Of a stretch of DNA of 64,000 nt, positions 51,691-61,321 are shown in pieces. Where the stretch lies: NCBI GenBank assembly GCA_963761975.1, contig CAVXIR010000003.1, positions 186,001 to 250,000 of the forward strand, given 5' to 3'. The position numbers and the translations under genes were made by a program. The notes below the pieces were generated by a model. That model searched no databases. It saw only the letters and a program-made list of their open reading frames with translations, and was not told the DNA's origin. Source of the DNA: JAMQPK01 sp963761975. Its GTDB lineage: Bacteria; Acidobacteriota; Vicinamibacteria; Vicinamibacterales; JAMQPK01. The stretch's first letter is position 1; every line of letters starts with the position of its first letter.

Positions 51691-52692
51691 TTACGGAACC
51701 GGCGGGTAGTGGGTTCGCCGGCATAAGTCCAAATATTGCCGCGCGTCCCGGAGGCGCTCGCGATCTTCCAGACCATCCTTTCCCGTTTCCTCGATTCGGT
51801 TGAGTTCGATCAGCATCTCTTGCGCTGGCAGGTAGGGTGGCTGCGCCATGAGTGCCATGTCTGCCGTCATCTCGTGGACCTTCATCCATGCGTCGGATGC
51901 GAGATACCCGGGCCAGGCTTCCCAGAATGCCTCAGTGGTGGCCAGACTGGCCTCTGACGGCTGATTCAACAGTATGTAGAGCGCGTCGAACGTCTGTAAG
52001 GACCCGGAGGACGTCGGCCCCTTATAAATGGGCCCGAAGCGCTGTCTCGCGCCGTCGGTAAAATTGGGGATGAAGGTGCGCGCGCGCCCCACGAGATCCC
52101 TCAGAATTTTCTGGAGACTTTCCTCGAGTCTGGTGACCGTCCGCTCCGCGTCTTCGCAGGGCGGGATTCGCCTCAACGTAAATCGGGTGGTCTCGGAAGA
52201 CGGGCGTCCGACGCAGTTGAGAACCTCCTGCCTGGCGCGGTCCCCGGTAATGAGGTCGTGCGAAAGAGAGACGTTGCTGACGGTCGCCTGGTACATCGAA
52301 GAGATCCGGTTACCGCACTCTTCCACCAGACTGGGCGTGCCCGAGCAGGCCCACATCGTTGCGCCGGAGAGCGAAATCCGCTCAGGCGTGGCCGCGCTGA
52401 CTGAAAGCACGCCGTCGATGGCGTATGGCCGCACCTTCTTGTCGAAGCATGCGGCACCGGAGATGAACTCCCCGCGCACCGACTGTCCTTTCTGCGTGAT
52501 CCGCACACGCGCGGGTTTGTCTTGATCGAGGACACCACGGTCCTCGAGCTCCCAGGTGCCGTTGAGGTCGAACAGATTGCTCTGAGCGGCGGCAAAGGGC
52601 AGCGGCCATGGCAGCGCCAGTCCGACGAGCGTCAAAGCCAGACCGAACGCCGGGTTTCGGATGGCATGTGCCATCCACGCTGGAATACGCAT
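51691..52692 (-). CDS. Secreted protein of unknown function
   Basis: The 333-residue product starts at MRIPAWMAH, with GAAGGG 6-7 bases upstream, and has a signal peptide (GLALTLVGLALPWPLPFAAAQ). The N-terminal half forms a beta domain (LFDLNGTWELEDRG, KPARVRITQKGQSVRGEFISGAACFDKKVR) with paired Cys; the C-terminal half is helical (RTVTRLEESLQKILRDLVGRAR). I do not recognise the family. It starts 10 bases after the OmpA-like gene ends and belongs to its operon. Confidence 0.6.
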   Translation of the reverse strand: MRIPAWMAHAIRNPAFGLALTLVGLALPWPLPFAAAQSNLFDLNGTWELEDRGVLDQDKPARVRITQKGQSVRGEFISGAACFDKKVRPYAIDGVLSVSAATPERISLSGATMWACSGTPSLVEECGNRISSMYQATVSNVSLSHDLITGDRARQEVLNCVGRPSSETTRFTLRRIPPCEDAERTVTRLEESLQKILRDLVGRARTFIPNFTDGARQRFGPIYKGPTSSGSLQTFDALYILLNQPSEASLATTEAFWEAWPGYLASDAWMKVHEMTADMALMAQPPYLPAQEMLIELNRIEETGKDGLEDRERLRDARQYLDLCRRTHYPPVP

Positions 52693-52702
52693 AAGCATCC
52701 CT

Positions 52703-54004
52703 TCACGCTGCCTTGCGCACGACGATCTCCACGCGCCGGTTCTTCGCACGCCCTTCGGGGTGGTCCGAACCATCGGGTTTGGTGTTCGGCGCGATCGGTT
52801 TGGTCTTACCCCAGCCGCGCGTGGCGATGTTCGCGCCGTCTGCTTGTGCGTTCGCGATAAGCCACAGCTTGACGCTCGCGGCGCGGGCTTCGGAGAGCTT
52901 CTGGTTGTAAGCGTCTGCGCCTTGCGCGTCGGCGTGTCCTTCGATCGTCACCTTTGAGCCGGGATTAGCCTTGAGTACCGTTGCAAGATTCTGGAGAGTT
53001 GGCGCCGCTTCCTTTTTTATATCTGCCTTGTCGAAGTCGAACAGCACGTCGGCCGAGAGGTCGATCTTGATCTCCGTTGCGGTGACCGCGGCGTTCAATT
53101 CCTTCAACGCCCCTTCGAGCCCGAGCGTCTTGCCGGCGGCGGCAATCCCGCCGGCGGACGCACCGCCCAGCCCTTCAATCGTCAGCCCTTCGACCGGCAG
53201 GAACTGCGGCAGCAGGAGATCGGCTCGTTGCACCGTGTCGGGAGGTGCCTGGAAGGTGAGGTTGACCAGCGTCGTCTTTCTCCAGTCGTAGACGAAGCTG
53301 CCGCCATCGCCTTTCACTTCGATGGGTTGTGCCTGAAAGTCGCCGTCGCTGCCTTTGACCAGCGGATACTTTCGTTTGGCGGCAGGGTCGAAAAGCGAAA
53401 CATGTTTGAACCTCAGGTAAGAATCGAGCAGGTCGAGCTGGCCTTTTTCGCCGGTGAGCCTGAGCCGCACGTTCACGACCTGGTCGCCTCGCTTGGTCGT
53501 CACGATGGTTGCAAGTCCGCCATTTGGCGTCGTCCGCGCAGTACCGCTCGCGAGGATCTTGCTGGCGCCCTCGGTGAGCGGTACGTTTTCAAACGGGAAC
53601 ACGTGTGGCATTTCGACGGTCATCACACTGCCCGCTGCCAGCGGCTCGAAATACGCCCATACGACCGTCGTTTGTTTGGCCGGGATCTTCAGCTGCACAC
53701 GGCCGCCATCGATGTCGTCTCCGATCGGGCCGGCGATCCACTGGCCGTTTGCGTCCTTGATTGGTAAGTGCTTCCTTTTGGACTTCGCATCGACGAGGAC
53801 GATTCGGGAGACCTCGTAGGCGTTGAAGTTTGCCGTGCTCGTATTCGCGTTTGCGAAACGGACCGCCAGGCGGACGACGCCTCCGCTCTGGCGCAGCTCG
53901 AGAATTTCGGCCGTGACACCGGCCTGCTCGGTCTCGACCGGTTGTCCACCGGCGGCGGCGGGGGCGAGGACAAGGGCGATGAAAAGGATTGCGAAAGTCT
54001 TCAT
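52703..54004 (-). CDS. OmpA-family outer-membrane/periplasmic protein
   Basis: The 433-residue product has a signal peptide (MKTFAILFIALVLAPAAAGGQ), a large N-terminal beta region of about 290 residues, and a C-terminal OmpA peptidoglycan-binding domain. The latter shows ADVLFDFDKADIKKEA, VTIEGHADAQGADAYNQKLSEARAASVKLW and EGRAKNRRVEIVV. The N-terminal region does not look like the usual OmpA barrel. It heads a four-gene operon with a secreted protein and two DUF3592 proteins, probably an envelope complex. Confidence 0.85.
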   Translation of the reverse strand: MKTFAILFIALVLAPAAAGGQPVETEQAGVTAEILELRQSGGVVRLAVRFANANTSTANFNAYEVSRIVLVDAKSKRKHLPIKDANGQWIAGPIGDDIDGGRVQLKIPAKQTTVVWAYFEPLAAGSVMTVEMPHVFPFENVPLTEGASKILASGTARTTPNGGLATIVTTKRGDQVVNVRLRLTGEKGQLDLLDSYLRFKHVSLFDPAAKRKYPLVKGSDGDFQAQPIEVKGDGGSFVYDWRKTTLVNLTFQAPPDTVQRADLLLPQFLPVEGLTIEGLGGASAGGIAAAGKTLGLEGALKELNAAVTATEIKIDLSADVLFDFDKADIKKEAAPTLQNLATVLKANPGSKVTIEGHADAQGADAYNQKLSEARAASVKLWLIANAQADGANIATRGWGKTKPIAPNTKPDGSDHPEGRAKNRRVEIVVRKAA

Positions 54005-54115
54005 GGGTGCCTCACATGGGCAGCGAAAAAAACACTGCGGGCGTTAGAATCGATCCCCGAGTCTTATGCATCGCCGGCCTCGAGATCTTCAAAGCGGCTT
54101 CAAAATGGGCTCAAA

Positions 54116-56014
54116 ATGGCGGTCAATCGCGATGTGAACGGCGCCGACGCCGCAAGTCAACTGCGGGCATATGAGTTCGGACCCTATCGGCTCGAACCCT
54201 CTACTCGCCGCCTGCTTCGGAGCGGCGCAGCCGTCCCGCTCACTCCCAAAGCTTTCGACACGCTTCTTGTTCTCGTGGAGCGACACGACCGGGTCGTGGA
54301 GAAGGCCGAGCTGATGAGGCTCGTATGGGCTGACAGCTTCGTCGAGGAGGCGAACGTCTCGCAGACCATCTTCGTGCTGCGAAAGACGCTCGGTGAAACG
54401 GGCGACGGCGGTAATTACATCGACACGGTTCCGCGCCACGGGTATCGATTCGCCGCGAGCGTCGGCGAAACGATCGCGAAGCCTGCGATGGGTCCACAGC
54501 CCAAGTCGGTGTGGCGTTGGCGGGCGAAGTACGCCGCAGCGAGCGCCGGACTTGTGGCCGGACTGCTTTTGCTTGCCGCCAGATGGATGCCATCACAGGA
54601 GCTGGCTCCGCGGCGCATCGAATCCCTCGTCGTCCTCCCTTTCGACGATTTTTCCGACGAAAACCGGCCCGAGCCGCTCGCCGACAGCATGACCGACGCG
54701 CTCATCACCAAGCTCGGTCAGATCGGCGGCCTGCGCGTGATCTCCCGCACTTCGGCGATCACTTATACGAACACCAGCAAGACCGTTCCTCAGATTGCGC
54801 GCGAGCTGAACGTCGACGCTGTCGTCGAAGGCACGATGCGGCGGTCGTCGGGACGTGTCAGGTTGAACCTGAAGCTGATTCACGGTCCGACCGACCGTAT
54901 GTTGTGGGCCGAGACATACGAGGGAGACGCGCAGAGTGCGCTCGAGCTGCACAACGACATCGCGAGAGCAATCGTGAGCCGAACCTCAGTGACGCTGACA
55001 GCGCGCGAGAGCGAACGGTTGGCGGAAACCACCCGGGTGAGCCCGCAGGTCTACGAGGCGTATTTGAAAGGACGCTATTTCTGGAATCGCCGCTCAGAGC
55101 CTGATATGCGTCAGGCGATCAAGCATTTCGAGGAGGCGATTCGACACGACAGTGAATACGCTCCCGCGTACGCCGGGTTGGCGGACTCGTACGCACTCTA
55201 CGGGTCGTACGCGTGGCCGATGCCCGGGGACAATCCGTGGAGCCGCGCCATCGCGGCTGCGGAAACAGCGCTGCGCCTCGATCCCCTTCTAGCCGACGGG
55301 CATACCTCGCGCGCCCGCATCGCCTTGAACTACGAATTGGATTGGGAGAGAACGGAAAAAGGTTACCGGCGTGCACTCGAGTTGAATCCCGGTTATGCGA
55401 ACGCGCATCACTGGTATGGCTATTACTTGATGCTGACAGGTCGAGTAAAGGAAGGTCAGGCCGAGATGCGCCGCGCGCTGGAGCTCGATCCGCTTTCTCC
55501 GATCATCAACGCGAATATTGGTATGGCGTTCTATTTCGCACGTCAATACGACGCGGCGATTGCGCACTGGAAAACGGCGCTCGAGATGCACCGAAACTAC
55601 CGGCTGTTGCACGCATACATGGCGGGGGCGTACATCGCGAAAGCGAACTACCACGAAGCCGTCGCTGAACTCGAAAAGACCGTCGAGTTGTCGGGTGCGG
55701 GATCTTGGGAGAAAGGGTTGCTGGCACATACCTACGGACGAATGGGCCGTCCGGAAGACGCACAACGACTGTTGTCAAAGCTGCTCGCCGGCGGAGATGT
55801 GGACGCTTACCCGCTGGCGCTTGGCTATGTCGGCCTCGGAGATACGGACGAAGCATTCAAATGGTTAAAGCGAGCCGTGGACACGCGGCTGGGAGCGTTC
55901 AATGAAGTGATCGCCGATCCGCTCTTCGACACGCTGCGCCGAGACGCGCGCTTTGACGCCCTGCTGGAACGCATGCATTTTCGAAGTGACGATCGGCACC
56001 GGTCTAGAAACTGA
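54116..56014 (+). CDS. CadC-like winged-helix, TolB-like and TPR membrane protein
   Basis: The 632-residue product has an OmpR-type DNA-binding domain at the N-terminus (YEFGPYRLEPSTRRLLRSGAAVPLTPKAFDTLLVL, EANVSQTIFVLRKTLGE, YIDTVPRHGYRF). It then has a membrane helix (YAAASAGLVAGLLLLAARW), a TolB/FlgO-like domain (LVVLPFDDFSDENRPEPLADSMTDALITKL) and TPR units (YAPAYAGLADSYALYGSY, NAHHWYGYYLMLTGRVKEGQAEM). Such proteins are one-component membrane regulators. ATG 54116 is used; the upstream frame overlaps the OmpA gene. The 3' end overlaps the TonB receptor gene by 11 bases. Confidence 0.87.
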   Translation: MAVNRDVNGADAASQLRAYEFGPYRLEPSTRRLLRSGAAVPLTPKAFDTLLVLVERHDRVVEKAELMRLVWADSFVEEANVSQTIFVLRKTLGETGDGGNYIDTVPRHGYRFAASVGETIAKPAMGPQPKSVWRWRAKYAAASAGLVAGLLLLAARWMPSQELAPRRIESLVVLPFDDFSDENRPEPLADSMTDALITKLGQIGGLRVISRTSAITYTNTSKTVPQIARELNVDAVVEGTMRRSSGRVRLNLKLIHGPTDRMLWAETYEGDAQSALELHNDIARAIVSRTSVTLTARESERLAETTRVSPQVYEAYLKGRYFWNRRSEPDMRQAIKHFEEAIRHDSEYAPAYAGLADSYALYGSYAWPMPGDNPWSRAIAAAETALRLDPLLADGHTSRARIALNYELDWERTEKGYRRALELNPGYANAHHWYGYYLMLTGRVKEGQAEMRRALELDPLSPIINANIGMAFYFARQYDAAIAHWKTALEMHRNYRLLHAYMAGAYIAKANYHEAVAELEKTVELSGAGSWEKGLLAHTYGRMGRPEDAQRLLSKLLAGGDVDAYPLALGYVGLGDTDEAFKWLKRAVDTRLGAFNEVIADPLFDTLRRDARFDALLERMHFRSDDRHRSRN

Positions 56015-59000
56015 GCCTGGTTCCCAACTGGAAGGCGCGCGGACCGCCCGACCCGAAAACTTGCGAAAACCGTCCGGCAGGTTGCCCGAAAGTGGAAGGC
56101 TCGAGGAGATTGCCGCTGTAATTCACCAGGTTGGCGGTGTTGAACAGATTGAAAACCTCACCGAAGAGCATCAGCCGTGCGCCTGTGGTTCCGAGAGGGA
56201 GCGTGTGTGTAATCCGCACGTCCTGGGTGAAGAAGTTGTCAAAAAAATCATGGGTGGGCGGGAGCGTCACGCGCGGCGCGGTCTGCCCGCAGCACAGCGG
56301 CTTTCCTGCGAGCTGTTGATTGTAGCTGTCCACCAGCCGCTCCAAATCCTCGTGGTCGAGTCCGCGGCCAAACGCGTTGACCTTCGACCCTGGCAGCAGA
56401 TCGTCGTTGGTGCCGTCGCCGTTGATGTCGACATCTTCGAGCCAGGCTGTAAACGGAGGCCGGCTCGTCGCGGCTATGTTGATAGCCAGCTGAAACCGCC
56501 ACGGAAGGTCCACATGTCCTGAGAAATTCAGAATGTGGCGCAAATCGGTCGGCAGCGGTCCGTCGTTTTCACTCCAATCGTCGTTGTTGAAGCCGGTTGC
56601 GCGGCCGCTGCTCATTTCAGCGGTTCCGGTGCCCGTCCCGTTGCTTCCCCGGTAGTTGCCGAACGCGTACGATGCGAGAAACTGCGCACGGTTGGACAAT
56701 CGTCTTTCCGCACGTAGCAGCAGACCGGCATATCGCGCCCGTCCGATCGTGGTATCGAACATGATAGGTCCGTTCGAGCAACGCGCATGCACGTCGTCGC
56801 GCTCGGCGTTGGTGCACCTGCGGATGATCGGACCCACGGCGCTGTTGAAACGGTTGTAGTCGATGCCGTTGATGAAGGTGTCGTCGAATCGCTTCCACAC
56901 GACGTCAGCGCTGAAGACGACCGCGCGGCCGAGCTCGTGCTGGACGCCGACTGTGAGATGGACGGCCGATGGAAGCGTGTGTGAACGGTCGTAGATATTG
57001 GTCCCCTGCTTCGTGCGGTTGATATTCCGAAGGGCAAAATCGCGGTTCTCCGGATTGACCGCCTGAGCGAGATCGTAACGAATCTCGGGCAGGATGGTAA
57101 GCAGTTGGGCCGCCGTAAAGATGGTGGGCTGCTGCCGGAAATTCAACGGCTGACCATTCCGGAGAATATTGGCGCCCGAAACGGTCAGACGGCCTGTGCC
57201 GAGCGGCGAGAGGAGCCATCGCTCCTGACCGAGATTGATGGAGTTTGTGCTGCCTGCTGGATCGAAGAACCGTCCGGCGCCGCCGCGGACGACTGTCGTG
57301 CCCGCCGATGTCACGCTCCACGCAAAGCCGAAGGTCGGCGCAAAGCTGGTACGCCGTGGCGCTGGCGACGTCAGGCCGCGTTCTCCGAGAAGCGGAAGCA
57401 GGAGCGGCGGCTTCGTCAGGTCATGGTTCAGCGCATTCGGTTCGTACGACCATCCCACACCGGCATTCAACGTCAGTGACGATCCCACTCGCCACGTGTC
57501 GGCGGCATACAGTCGGTACATATCGAGGATGCGATGCGGTCGAAAATCGCGCTCGAGCATTGTTCCGGGGCCGAGAGACATCTCGAAGCTTTGAAGAGGG
57601 AGCTCGAGTACATCGCTGACGGTGGTGAATGAGGCCGGCAGCGCGATTCCGGCGCCTGGGGACAGCGTCTGGTTCACCTCTCTCACCCGTTGCGGAGACC
57701 AGACGGTGATGAGCACTCTATCTGCATCGGGCACCGCGTTGGTCACGAGCGAATGCTCCCAGCCGAAGCCGAAGCGCAGCCGGTGACGACCGTGTTGCCA
57801 GGTAAGATTGTCGCTGACCTCATAGCGGCGGCCGACCAACGCGAAGGCGCTTGGCAACGTGCCGAACACAAGCCCGGCGCCCGCTATGCTGATGCGCGGC
57901 GCCTCGAGGCCAAAACAGCCGGGACAGCTGCTCGAGCCAGCGGCTGCGCCCAGCGAATCGAGGTGGAAATAGGACAATCGGATCTCGTTCACCATCCCGC
58001 GTGGCAGGAGGCTCCTCCCATTGATCGCGGTCTGCTCTGCGTCGTTCGTCTGATTCGGCCAGCCTGATGGCAGCACGCCGGCCGTGACAGGCGCGAATGC
58101 CGAGCTCGTATCGAGGGTATATCGTGCCACCAGCGCATGGTTGGAGTTCAGTTGGGCGTCGATACGAGCACTGAAGAGATCTCCGACGGCTGGAGCTCCA
58201 AAGACTCCGCCGAGCGGTGCGAAATCTGCCACGCCGGGCTGAACCGTTGCGGCGCCCTGCTGGTTGTGGCGCTCGTAGCTGCCGATGAAGAACGCTCGGT
58301 TTCTACGGAGCGGCCCACCGATCGCCGTGCCGAACTGCTGCCGCTCGAAAAACGAACGCGGATTGCGCGGGTCTCGACGTAGTCCGGGATACGCGGAGAG
58401 ATGATGATCGCGGTGAAACACGAAGCCGGTACCGTGATACGCGTTGCCGCCGGACCGTGTGACGATGTTGACGGCGCCGTTGGTCGTGAGGTTCGTGTTG
58501 ACGTCGAAGTTTGCGGTCGTGAGCTGAAACTCCTCGACCACTTCAGGAGAAATCTGAAGGGCAGTGCCGATGGTGCCGAACGCGTTGATGCTCGCGCCGT
58601 CAACTGTCACACGCGTAAATCCGACTCGCGGAATTGACTGTAGACCCGACCCGAGCGTTGCGACAAACGTGCGGTTGCCCACGCCGCGCACCGGACTCGT
58701 CACGCCGGGCTCCAGCTTCGCCAGTTCGAGAAAGTTCCGCCCGTTCAGCGGAATGCCCTCAATCTGTTCCCGCCCAACGACGCCGCCGATCTGATGATGG
58801 TCGTAGTGCACGAGCGGTACTACTGCGCGCACCGTGACGCTGTCGGTCACCGCTCCGAGCTCGAGCACGAAATCGATCGTTGTCGTCGTGCCGGCTTCGA
58901 CGCGTGCGCTGACGTCGCTGCGCTTGAAGCCGGGTACCTCCACGCTGACTCGATACTCACCCGGCATCAGAGCGGCAACTGTGTAGATGCCTTCAGCCGA

Positions 59001-59189
59001 CGTACTAACTGCCCATGCCTGCGCCGTTGACAGACTCGTGATGCTGACGTGTGCCTCCCCAACGATCGCTCCCGTCGAGTCGGTGACGACGCCGGTGATG
59101 ATCCCAGTGGGCGCTTGAGCGTAGGCCGAACCGAGTGACAACAGCAGTACAAAGGCGGTTCCACAAGCGCGTCGCACGCGATCCACCAT
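56004..59189 (-). CDS. TonB-dependent receptor with carboxypeptidase-regulatory-like domain
   Basis: The 1061-residue product has a signal peptide (GTAFVLLLSLGSAYAQ) and a CarboxypepD-reg domain (about 27-115: GIITGVVTDSTGAIVGEAHVSI, YRVSVEVPGFKR). A plug domain follows (GVVGREQIEGIPLNGRNFLELAKLEPG) and then a long beta-barrel ending in Phe (FQLGTRLSF). It is the Acidobacteriota-type receptor that imports large substrates with TonB energy; the ligand is unknown. It follows a lipoprotein gene with a 6-base gap. No SusD-like gene is seen. Confidence 0.9.
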   Translation of the reverse strand: MVDRVRRACGTAFVLLLSLGSAYAQAPTGIITGVVTDSTGAIVGEAHVSITSLSTAQAWAVSTSAEGIYTVAALMPGEYRVSVEVPGFKRSDVSARVEAGTTTTIDFVLELGAVTDSVTVRAVVPLVHYDHHQIGGVVGREQIEGIPLNGRNFLELAKLEPGVTSPVRGVGNRTFVATLGSGLQSIPRVGFTRVTVDGASINAFGTIGTALQISPEVVEEFQLTTANFDVNTNLTTNGAVNIVTRSGGNAYHGTGFVFHRDHHLSAYPGLRRDPRNPRSFFERQQFGTAIGGPLRRNRAFFIGSYERHNQQGAATVQPGVADFAPLGGVFGAPAVGDLFSARIDAQLNSNHALVARYTLDTSSAFAPVTAGVLPSGWPNQTNDAEQTAINGRSLLPRGMVNEIRLSYFHLDSLGAAAGSSSCPGCFGLEAPRISIAGAGLVFGTLPSAFALVGRRYEVSDNLTWQHGRHRLRFGFGWEHSLVTNAVPDADRVLITVWSPQRVREVNQTLSPGAGIALPASFTTVSDVLELPLQSFEMSLGPGTMLERDFRPHRILDMYRLYAADTWRVGSSLTLNAGVGWSYEPNALNHDLTKPPLLLPLLGERGLTSPAPRRTSFAPTFGFAWSVTSAGTTVVRGGAGRFFDPAGSTNSINLGQERWLLSPLGTGRLTVSGANILRNGQPLNFRQQPTIFTAAQLLTILPEIRYDLAQAVNPENRDFALRNINRTKQGTNIYDRSHTLPSAVHLTVGVQHELGRAVVFSADVVWKRFDDTFINGIDYNRFNSAVGPIIRRCTNAERDDVHARCSNGPIMFDTTIGRARYAGLLLRAERRLSNRAQFLASYAFGNYRGSNGTGTGTAEMSSGRATGFNNDDWSENDGPLPTDLRHILNFSGHVDLPWRFQLAINIAATSRPPFTAWLEDVDINGDGTNDDLLPGSKVNAFGRGLDHEDLERLVDSYNQQLAGKPLCCGQTAPRVTLPPTHDFFDNFFTQDVRITHTLPLGTTGARLMLFGEVFNLFNTANLVNYSGNLLEPSTFGQPAGRFSQVFGSGGPRAFQLGTRLSF

Positions 59190-59195
59190 ACCCCA

Positions 59196-60071
59196 TCAGC
59201 GTGGCACCAGCGTGAGTTGATGCTGAACTGAACTGCAGTCAACACCGGTGTCGGTCGGGCACGCCCAGTACTCGCCGCTGGTCCACACCGGCCGTACAGG
59301 ACAGTACACGAATTGAGCATTGAGAGGCGCCGAGATTCCGGAGGGGCCGAACGACGCAGAAAATCCCCCGTCGATGACCAGGTAGATCGTTTCGCTCAAC
59401 TGCTCCATGATTCGAGTCCAGAAACTCGCGAAGTCGCCTGCCATGCCAATTTCAAAGTAGTTGTGAATGCACGATTCCGGAGGCCCACCGACACATGGCG
59501 ACACTGGAACGAACCGGCCATCGCTCACTCGGCCCTGGAAGGCTGTTGCTCGTCCCCCGGGAGTGATCGTCGCTTTGTAGGTGCGTGTTCGCACTTCATC
59601 GGGCAGCCTTGAGCACGAGCGGTCTGTGGTGATCGTCAAGGTGTACTCTCCCGAAATGTTTGCGGGTGGACCGTCGGGCTGAAGCGACAAACTCATCGAG
59701 AAACCGAGGTCCGCGGGAGGTGGAACAGCAAGACGAAGCAGATACTGTGGATGAGGAGCAGTCGATGACGCCGAGTGGTAGCCGTCCTTCGACGCCGCAA
59801 TGGTGACCGTGCCCGTGAAGGTGCCGGGCATCCTGAAGCGACCGTTCCTGTCGGTTGTTTCGAAGGTGCCTGATCTGTCACCGGCGATGACTTCGACTCT
59901 GGCGCCGGCAAGGGGACGCGACGCGGTATCCTGCACCGTCCCGTTCACCGAAAACACGAGCGGTGGCGTGGGCGCGGGGGCGGCCGGATTCAACGGCGTC
60001 GGCTGGACCGGCGATTTGCCGTCTTCGCACCCCAGGGTAAACACCAAGACGACGGCCGCCAGACAACGCAT
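59196..60071 (-). CDS. Lipoprotein with carboxypeptidase-regulatory-like domain
   Basis: The 291-residue product has a lipobox (VVLVFTLGCEDGK, lipidated Cys at 15), a proline-rich linker, and a CarboxypepD-reg/Ig-like domain (VNGTVQDTASRPLAGARVEV, RNGRFRMPGTFTGTVTI). A beta-rich C-terminal part follows with several Cys (RSCSRLP, SPCVGG, ESCIHN). It lies 6 bases upstream of the TonB receptor and is probably its outer-membrane partner. The tandem repeat at 60161-60286 lies upstream. Confidence 0.75.
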   Translation of the reverse strand: MRCLAAVVLVFTLGCEDGKSPVQPTPLNPAAPAPTPPLVFSVNGTVQDTASRPLAGARVEVIAGDRSGTFETTDRNGRFRMPGTFTGTVTIAASKDGYHSASSTAPHPQYLLRLAVPPPADLGFSMSLSLQPDGPPANISGEYTLTITTDRSCSRLPDEVRTRTYKATITPGGRATAFQGRVSDGRFVPVSPCVGGPPESCIHNYFEIGMAGDFASFWTRIMEQLSETIYLVIDGGFSASFGPSGISAPLNAQFVYCPVRPVWTSGEYWACPTDTGVDCSSVQHQLTLVPR

Positions 60072-60160
60072 ATCCAGCTCCTTTCCGACTTCGCCGGGAC
60101 CCCTCGTCGCGCGGCTTCAACCCTCTAAAACACCGCCCACGAGAGAACTGCACTACGTTA

Positions 60161-60286
60161 GGTGCGATGGGTGCGAGAGGTGCGTTAGGTGCGACGGGTG
60201 CGACGGGTGCGACGGGTGCGACGGGTGCGACGGGTGCGACGGGTGCGATAGGTGCGATAGGTGCGTTAAGTGCGATGGGTGCGGGT
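60161..60286. repeat. Fourteen-copy 9-bp tandem repeat
   Basis: Fourteen contiguous 9-mers with consensus GGTGCGACG; six central copies are identical, and the outer copies vary only in the last three bases (ATG, AGA, TTA, ATA, GGT). It lies between an MBL-fold gene and the lipoprotein-TonB receptor operon. Exact central copies with degenerate edges are typical of copy-number-variable repeats. Confidence 0.92.
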
Positions 60287-60328
60287 AAGCCGCTTATAAA
60301 TTGATAAGTTGAATCTGGTCCAACTGCT

Positions 60329-61147
60329 TTACTGCAATTTTCCAGAAAGCGCGTCGTAGACACGCTGGATGGCGACTTGTGCGTTCCTATCGGTTGCGGT
60401 CCAACTCGCGTACGGACCCCAGTTGGCTTGCTTGGTCGCCGCCTCGACGCTGACGCCGGCTTTGTGGAGACGCGTCGCTTCGGCAACGATATGCTCGAGC
60501 GCTTTCTCAAACTCCGCAAGGGACGCCTTCATCGCGGGGCCGTCTTCGATGAACCCGTGGCCGGGGATGACGGTGTTGGCATCGATCGCCCTGAGGTTCT
60601 TCACCGTCTGGATCCATTCCGCAGGCACTGCCGCGCGCATGTTTGGAAAGATATGATGCGAGAACGCCTCGCTCGTGAACAGAACCTTCTCCTTCGGCAA
60701 GTACACCTCGAGATCGGTTCCGGTGTGGGCGCGGCCACGGTCGAGCACCTGAACTTCCGTGCTTCCTAGCTTCAGCGTCTGCTGTTTGCCTTCTGCGAGC
60801 GGGCTCTTGATGAACGTGGCGCTGGATGGGAACGACGCATTGCCGCCCGTGTGATCACCGTGCTCCGATCCAATCACCACGACTTTGACTGGCTGAGGCG
60901 TGAGCTTCGAAATGCCATCGATCATCTTCTTCGTCGTCTCTGCATCTCTCTGCCCGTCGGCGACGAGCACGCCGTCCGTCGTGATGACGATCAGATCGTT
61001 TGTCGTGTAGAGGCCCGACGGGTGCACATCGCTCCACACGTAGACGTGTTCGGCAAGCTTCTTGAGTTGCGGAAAGTCGGCGGGGTTCAGCGCGGTTGCC
61101 GGTCGAGCCGTCTGCAGGAACAGGGCGAGCGCAAGCAGCATGTGCAT
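60329..61147 (-). CDS. Secreted metallo-beta-lactamase-fold protein with altered metal site
   Basis: The 272-residue product has a signal peptide (MHMLLALALFLQTARPATA) and the MBL fold. The first metal motif reads GSEHGDHTGG, so Ser replaces the first His of HxHxDH. The other ligands are present: His in GRAHTGTDLEVYLP and in VIPGHGFIEDG. It may bind one zinc or use a variant site; some B3 enzymes also substitute this residue. It resembles the quinoprotein-relay type of secreted hydrolases. The start is uncertain (61147 or GTG 61165). Confidence 0.75.
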   Translation of the reverse strand: MHMLLALALFLQTARPATALNPADFPQLKKLAEHVYVWSDVHPSGLYTTNDLIVITTDGVLVADGQRDAETTKKMIDGISKLTPQPVKVVVIGSEHGDHTGGNASFPSSATFIKSPLAEGKQQTLKLGSTEVQVLDRGRAHTGTDLEVYLPKEKVLFTSEAFSHHIFPNMRAAVPAEWIQTVKNLRAIDANTVIPGHGFIEDGPAMKASLAEFEKALEHIVAEATRLHKAGVSVEAATKQANWGPYASWTATDRNAQVAIQRVYDALSGKLQ

Positions 61148-61211
61148 GGACGGTATCAATAGCACGACTCCGGGTGCGGCGACAAAGCATATAATCCCCG
61201 GTTCTAGCTAG

Positions 61212-61289
61212 GTGCTGGGTTCCAGTTCAAGGTTCTCGGTTCTTGGTTCGCCGAACCAGAGCCGAGAACCTTGAACCGGAACCCAGCAC
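61212..61289. repeat. 39-bp-arm palindrome upstream of the cupin gene
   Basis: The arms 61212-61250 and 61251-61289 are reverse complements at all but about three positions, with essentially no loop (centre GTTCG/CCGAAC). The motif is built from GGTTC and GGTTCT units. A further half-copy follows (AGCACCCAGAACCC). It resembles the element at 2190-2332 and probably belongs to the same family of mobile or regulatory palindromes. Confidence 0.8.
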
Positions 61290-61321
61290 ACAGCACCCAG
61301 AACCCAGAACCGCTGAGAACG

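Noticed and set aside
60161..60286. Possible CRISPR array
   Set aside because: The units are 9 bases long and contiguous, with no spacers and no cas genes nearby.
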